Source: Chara braunii
Taxonomy: Eukaryota; Streptophyta; Charophyceae; Charales; Characeae
Direction of reading: 5' to 3'
NCBI GenBank assembly: GCA_003427395.1
Contig: BFEA01000047.1
Coordinates: 1,337,693-1,401,692 of the forward strand
Length of the DNA: 64,000 nucleotides
Both the position numbers and the translations under genes were made by a program. Below the pieces are notes generated by a model that ran no database searches, was not told the DNA's origin, and saw only the letters and a list, made by a program, of their open reading frames with translations. Position 1 is the first letter of the stretch. Each line of letters starts with the position of its first letter. Positions 58,901 to 64,000 of the stretch are shown in pieces.

Positions 58901-61644
58901 AGTGTCGTCCTTGTCACCACTCTCACTCTTATCACTGATGACATTGGGCTTTGGCAGTCCAATTCCTCATCTCTATGTATTGTTGACCATCTCGCCCCCG
59001 GTAGTTCTGGTCGGTAGGCGGCCAACTGCAAGTGGGCCGGTTGTACCTGTTCTACCTTGTAGACGGTCATGGGGAGATGAAGAGACTGAAGGTGCACCAC
59101 CCAATCATTTTGAACGATGGTGGGACCATGTCGTAGTACCTTGATCCAGGCCAAAGGAACGGCCTCCTGGATTTCCTGCAAGTCTTGTGCCAAGTTGGGA
59201 GCGCGCCCCAGTTTTTCTCTTATTTTAGCTTCAGTATGCCAGGCAACCGCGTTGGTGTCCCACAGGTCCCGGATTGCAACGATTCCTTTTTTTACCCATC
59301 TCAGCCATTTGGACTTGCGCCGAAGGGTGAACGGTGCTCCCTCCTGATCTAGGAGTTGGGAGTGTCCAAACAGCGGCTGGCTTAGGATTTCATGCCATCT
59401 CAGCGGGACCAGTTTTCTCTTTGGACCATGGTCTCTCCATAAGCGTATGATTGTAGGCCACAATGGGTCGGTGCGCAGGTCCCACCTGGCCTGGCCACCC
59501 GCACTTGCATCCGAGTCCACCCGTGGGTAGGCCGGGATGGTCCAAGCCGAGTTAGTCAGCCATTGCAGGGGGTGCACCGGGTGGTCTAGAGGAGAGGGGG
59601 GAGCCAGGTTCGCAATCTGAATGTGCGCATACGGAGCCCATGGTATGTCATCGGCTAGTAGCACTCTAATGATTAGTTTAAACAATAGTGCATTAATTTC
59701 TCGTGCCGGGTCTATGATTCCCAACCCCCCTTTTGATCTGGGTTGAGTAAGGACATCCCAAGATAAACGTTTCAGGCACCGTGTGTGTGAGTGATCATTT
59801 TTCCATAGGTAGGCAGCTGCCGCCTGATTCAGCCTGGCTAATTGTTTTTTATTCAAAGGCCAGAAGGCGACTTTGTACCAGATCGCTGCAAATATTGCAT
59901 TGTTTATTGCCAGTGCCCTCCCAACCAGCGAGGTTGGCTTTGTGTCCCAGCAGGTCATACGTTGAATCGCCAGGTCCACCAGCGCATCCCCATGTTCGGG
60001 GGGGGGGGGCAACGCCGTCAAATTCACTCCCAATACCCTGATTGCCACCTCCTTGCTTCGCCATGTGACTGGGGGGACGGTCGGAGGGTCATCCTGTGGG
60101 TAGTTTAACCACCAACCTTCCGTTTTCATCCCCCAGTTGACCTTCACGTCTGCAGCGATTTCAAACAGTTGTATGGTGTGTGCTAGTGCTTGGAAGCTCC
60201 TGGCGTTAGCCCGAAACAGGACTGTCAGGTCGTCTGCAAATAATGATGTTGTAGGGATCAGATGTTCCGGGATCTCAGGTACTTCGATCTCTTGTATGAG
60301 CGGGTTGGACTTGATCATTGCTGCAAGGGCTTCCGTCACTATGACGAACAGCATTGGTGCTATGGGGTCACCCTGTCGTACCGATCTCTGGAGGCGGAAC
60401 GGTGCCGCTAGGTGGCTGTTAAGTGAGATGTTGGTCGAAGCTGTTCTGTGTAAGATGTTAATCCATTTGCAGAACAAAGGGCCGAAGTGCATTTTATTTA
60501 GGCACAGATCTAGGAAGTACCAGTCAACATGGTCATATGCTTTTTCAAAGTCAATGAACAATATTGTTGCATCGACTTTCCTTTGACGTGCATATCTGAT
60601 AGTCTCATTGACCAAGAGTATATTGTCCTGAATATTACGGTGGGGCATAAATCCTGACTGGTCTGGGTGAATCAAATGTGGCAGGAGGGGCAGCAGCTTG
60701 TTTGCCCAGGCTTTAGCCACAATTTTGTAGGGCACTGGTAGGAGAGTGATCGGACGGTAGTTTCGTATCTCCTCCCTGTCCCCCTTCTTGTGTAGCAGGG
60801 TTGTTACCCCCTGACCAATCATTTCCCCAAATGTCTCTTCGTGGAACACTGCGTTGACGTATGCCACGAAGTCATTTGCAAAAACATCCCAAAAGTGCAC
60901 CCAAAATTCTTTGGGGAGTGCATCAAGGCCCGACGTCTTCTCATCGTCCATGTCTTTCAGTGCCCGGAGGAGGTCGGGATGGGATAATGGTTCGTCTAGC
61001 TTTTCCCTTTGCTCTGTTGACAGTAGAGCAGGCAGGGCATTAAGCAGTGTGTCCCTTGCCTCATTTAAGGCCTGTGGTTGCCTTTGCCCCTTTTCGGATG
61101 TGAACAAGTGTTTATAGTATGTTGAGGCATATTCGACAATCTGATAGGAATTTTTGGCTACCGGTTGTGAGCTGTCAAAAGGGTGCTTGAGGGAAGGAAC
61201 TGTGTTTTGTCTGCTCTTTGCCTTGGCTTTGTTAAAAAATTTCTTGGTCATCATTCCTTCTGAGGCATCCTTGTTGATTCTTGCTTGGATCCTCCACTTT
61301 TGAGCTTGGGTGTCTATATGGTCCTGGAGCTCGGCACGAACCCTTTGGAGTGCCTGGAATATAGGGCGGTCCAAGGGGTTTTCTTGAAGATGTTTATCTT
61401 ATTGTTCTAGCTGCAGCAGCAGTCTATCTATTGTTGCCTTTCTTTCTCACGCTATCTGGATGAAAAGTTTTTTAATTCTCTCTCGGAGTCTCGCAATCCC
61501 TTCATTGAACCACTGCACCAGCGAAGGTCTGTTGGCTGACCAGAATTCCCAAAACTCTTTAACTTGTTTGTTCAAGGTTGACAGCTGTAAGAGTGATGTG
61601 TTGAATTTGAAGAACTCTGGTCTCCCTTCCCCTATGTCTTCCAT
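58810..61644 (-). pseudogene. LINE-B ORF2: reverse transcriptase, long open frame
   Basis: Upstream part 61644-61447 (GRPEFFKFNTSLLQL) is the linker after the endonuclease; TGA and TAA codons at about 61429 and 61396 interrupt the same frame, then 854 codons run open from 61374 to 58810. RT landmarks: SGLDALPKEF, IRNYRPITLLPVPYKI, FIDFEKAYDHVDW (about residue 275), RQGDPIAPMLF, and the catalytic LFADDL (about residue 380). All RT catalytic Asp residues are kept. A frameshift near 58890 separates it from the zinc-knuckle part. The long open RT suggests a younger copy than LINE-A, but it cannot be autonomous without an endonuclease. Confidence 0.9.
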
Positions 61645-61976
61645 TGGTATTGAAGCAGGGTTACCCTAAACTTCTCAATTGCTTTGACTATTGAGGATCT
61701 GAACGATGCCAGGTCTATTTTTGTAGAGCCCGGTGCAATCTTCTTCTCTAGGAAATCTGACTTCCAAGCGAAGGCGTCCGTCTTGACTGGAATTGTCGTG
61801 CTCCTAGCAGGCCGTACGGGATCGTTTCCACGACTTGCCATGACATTCATATCAGGTCTTCCTTTAGTACCGCTGTGTCCTGCAGGTGCATGAGAATGGG
61901 CCTGAAGTCTGCCGCTGAAATATTCTCCCCCCATATCCATCCCTTCCATTACCGATTCCTTTCTGTCCCCTAGCAC
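61632..61976 (-). pseudogene. N-terminal LINE-B frame of unknown type (possible ORF1 part)
   Basis: A 114-codon frame (LGDRKESVMEGMDMGGEYF and onward, ending RVTLLQYQWKT). It continues upstream without ATG as KDLQKLIPKELPTRAYV. No RRM or CCHC knuckle is seen, but position suggests the start of ORF1. It is joined out of frame to the ORF2 linker, consistent with an internal deletion that removed the rest of ORF1 and the endonuclease. Confidence 0.4.
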
Positions 61977-62170
61977 ATAGGCCCGAGTAGGCAGCTCCTT
62001 AGGAATCAGCTTCTGCAGGTCCTTTCCCGCACAGACGCTTGCCTCAGCACTAACGAGTTGGAGCTATGAATCCCCCGCGGTCATGACCGTGGTCAAACTC
62101 GGCGTGCGGCCAGGATCCCGACCGCAGGCCATGGCCCTTGCGGTTGGGTGCGACCGAGAATTTCATATAT

Positions 62171-62366
62171 TAAAAAAAAAAAAACTGATGGACCAATTTT
62201 TTTTTTTTTAAATTGGGGTTGTAGGGTTTGAAGATACCTACAACCCTATATTTTTTGTTTTGGATTATCAAGTGTTTTTTCATTTTGTAAAAATAGAAAA
62301 CCAAAAAACAAGTATTTTAATCAAAAGAAACGTAATAAAACAAAGAAAAAATTTTGTTTTTCATGT

Positions 62367-62380
<14 letters not shown>
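62171..62380. other. A/T homopolymer-rich stretch
   Basis: Runs of A (62171-62182) and T (62197-62210), then AT-rich sequence and a GT repeat just before the G run. No gene. Confidence 0.6.

Positions 62381-62412
<32 letters not shown>
62381..62412 (+). repeat. 32-base G homopolymer after (GT)n
   Basis: A GT dinucleotide repeat leads into 32 consecutive G. Such runs are prone to sequencing error, so the true length is uncertain. It could form G-quadruplex DNA. Confidence 0.85.
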
Positions 62413-62414
<2 letters not shown>

Positions 62415-64000
62415 GTGTAGCAACACAGCTATCCGCCAAAAAAAAAATTTGGGGGACATTAGACATAAGCCTTATAGTCCATGTTAGCCACACACAGCAT
62501 ACACACAACAAAATGTAGGAGCAATTAGAGTTAGCATGTTAGCAGATGTTAGGAGAGGGTTTGAAGACCCAACCGTACGGGGGGTGCACACCCTTAAGCA
62601 CGCTTTTCGCCGCCTAGCACCCATAGCAGCTCATCAGAGGGGTTAGCTTAGTAAATGCTCCTGTTAGTACGGGCAGGGGGGCAAGATGCAAGCCATAACA
62701 GGCAATCAGGGGGAATAGAGTTAGCAAGTCTGACCTGAGTAGTCATGGTCGGTGCCGCAGGAAGGTCCGATAACGCCATAACTCTAATCCTAGCCGTGGA
62801 GCGAACCGTCAGTAAGTTACAGCGTAAGCACTGCGTACGACACACAAAGATGCGTGTGACAAAACTCAGGTACCCAATGCGGCATGCGAGCAAGCAGGCT
62901 CGTGCAAAGGGGACCGGTGTTACGGAGAACTGGGGGGCGAAGAAGACGTGGATCAACTACTTCCGCGTTACCGCAGGAAGCTGTGTGTACTTGCGTAGGG
63001 GTATAATGCATTTATGAGCTATTATATTATTATGTAGGCGTAGGTTGTATATCGCATCCATTCTGAGCGCAAGCTGGGAAGCGTAGGGGTAAGATGCTGG
63101 TGTGTAAAGCAGGGGGGAGGGGGCGCCAGGCATGTATGAAGGGGGGTGAGGGGTAATATTAGGTGTGTGTTCTGTGTAGGGGACTAGCAGAATCCGTTTT
63201 GCTCCTTTGTTGAGGGGTTTGAGTCTGGCATCGTATTTGCTCAGAGGGCTCGGTATCATCCTGTATCTGTAATATTTCAGGGTGAAGATTGGAGGGGCGG
63301 GGGGTGTTTGGTGGTGGATGCTATGTCTGTGTAAGTGTGACCGTAAATAATATGGGGGTTTCCGTGCAGGGGACTGGTACAACGTATATGCTGCCATGTA
63401 GAGGGGTTATTGTTTCTCTAAGCATGCCTTGCGTAAGGGTTTGTTGTAGAAAATGTATCAGTATCATTCCAGGGTGTGGCAAGGGATGGCGGAAGTGCCT
63501 GGAGGTGGGCATATGGGTGTATTGTCTGTTCTGCTTGCTCGATATTGTCTGTATATCGAGACCCGGGGCTTGTCTTGTAGTTTTCTTGCAAAGGCAGCTT
63601 TCTCGTCATACGATTCAAGGTTTTTGTTTTTTACGGGGCTATCGCGTGTAGATGTGTGTATTGTTTGTCCTGAGTGGGAAGGACTGGCTATGGAGGAAGC
63701 GGGTGATGTTGATACCGGTTTGTTTTTAATGCATGGGTGTTGTCCTATTTAGTGGTATTTGCATCGTTTCGGTCATGAGTTTTCAACATGTAGCGTTTAG
63801 ACCGTACAGAGTACAGTTGCATAGTGTGTGGGTTTTAGGTTTTACCTAGGCGCGTGCATTTTTTGTCTTAGTCTAATGTGTAAGCTTTCTATTATGCGAT
63901 TAGGTATACCCATAACTAAAACTGTATGAACCGATGTAGCAGTAAAAAAACATAGTTCTAATACACGTACCGTATAGGTTTATTGGTGACCGTACAGTCT
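62413..64000. other. Non-coding stretch, no gene supported
   Basis: ORFs at 62957-63397 (minus) and 63289-63651 (plus) overlap each other antisense and show no domain. No repeats, tRNA or other RNA gene could be recognised. Confidence 0.4.

Larger units (their letters stand above)
56851..62170 (-). mobile_element. LINE-B, LINE lacking its endonuclease region
   Basis: Minus-strand element: 5' part near 61630-62170, RT-bearing ORF2 (61644-57932), 3' UTR, the shared tail (about 56880-57000, GGGACGCTGGACCCG and GATGGAGCC on the minus strand), a hairpin (56891-56933) and a poly(A) tail (T-run 56851-56878). The region that should code the endonuclease is absent: the frame at 61630 goes straight from an unrelated N-terminal sequence to the post-endonuclease linker. 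No target duplication was found and the 5' boundary is approximate. Scattered single Ns lie at 57226-57249. Confidence 0.85.

Overview
This is a transposon-rich nuclear segment of a green plant (streptophyte). The evidence is: (1) one recognisable host gene, cytosolic ribosomal protein RPS2/uS5, whose sequence is of the plant type and which is split by a phase-0 intron; (2) a plant telo-box (AAACCCTAA) upstream of it and a short run of plant-type CCCTAAA repeats near 57.66 kb; (3) plant-like LINEs with APE endonuclease, RT and C-terminal zinc-knuckle domains. The low gene density, long intron and nested retroelements would fit a large charophyte genome such as Chara, but the species cannot be fixed from this window.

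Layout. 1-7 kb: AT-rich non-coding DNA with tandem duplications and a few decayed ORFs. 7-10 kb: a tRNA-like SINE candidate, a diverged direct repeat whose first copy carries a 502-bp insertion containing (AT)n, and a perfect 345-bp inverted repeat around a 13-N gap, probably an assembly fold-back. 10-25 kb: microsatellites, minisatellites, small fold-back elements, a 57-bp retro-insertion with a 13-bp target duplication and a U6 snRNA-like sequence. 25.7-31.8 kb: purine-rich arrays, then RPS2 on the minus strand (exon 1 30717-31388, exon 2 28049-28210), with a polypurine/polypyrimidine intron of 2.5 kb. 31.8-36 kb: mostly unremarkable, with short palindromes.

36-46 kb: an unrecognised repeat system. 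It has paired ~785-bp TG...CA direct repeats (38668-39456 and 44838-45621), a degenerate primer-binding-like site after the first, three paralogous copies of an unknown ~115-residue protein module, and a 3.3-kb mosaic of different tandem arrays (40.47-43.74 kb). Most of that mosaic recurs in inverted orientation at 47.66-56.3 kb.

46-62 kb: four LINE pieces. LINE-C (plus, 3' part) ends at 47.66 kb. LINE-A (minus, 47929-54043) is inserted in the inverted mosaic with a 17-bp target duplication, and the empty site is visible in the other arm. A poly(A) retroposon with 207-bp internal repeats is nested in LINE-A. LINE-B (minus, 56851 to about 62170) has a long RT ORF but no endonuclease, and abuts an endonuclease-only fragment. 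LINE-A, LINE-B and two non-autonomous copies share one 3' tail with a hairpin whose stems differ between copies yet stay complementary, while the loop is conserved. This looks like a LINE/SINE tail-recognition system. Premature stops in the LINE ORFs and in the unknown module fall repeatedly on conserved Trp codons, as expected from G:C to A:T decay. 62.2-64 kb: no gene seen, a 32-G homopolymer.
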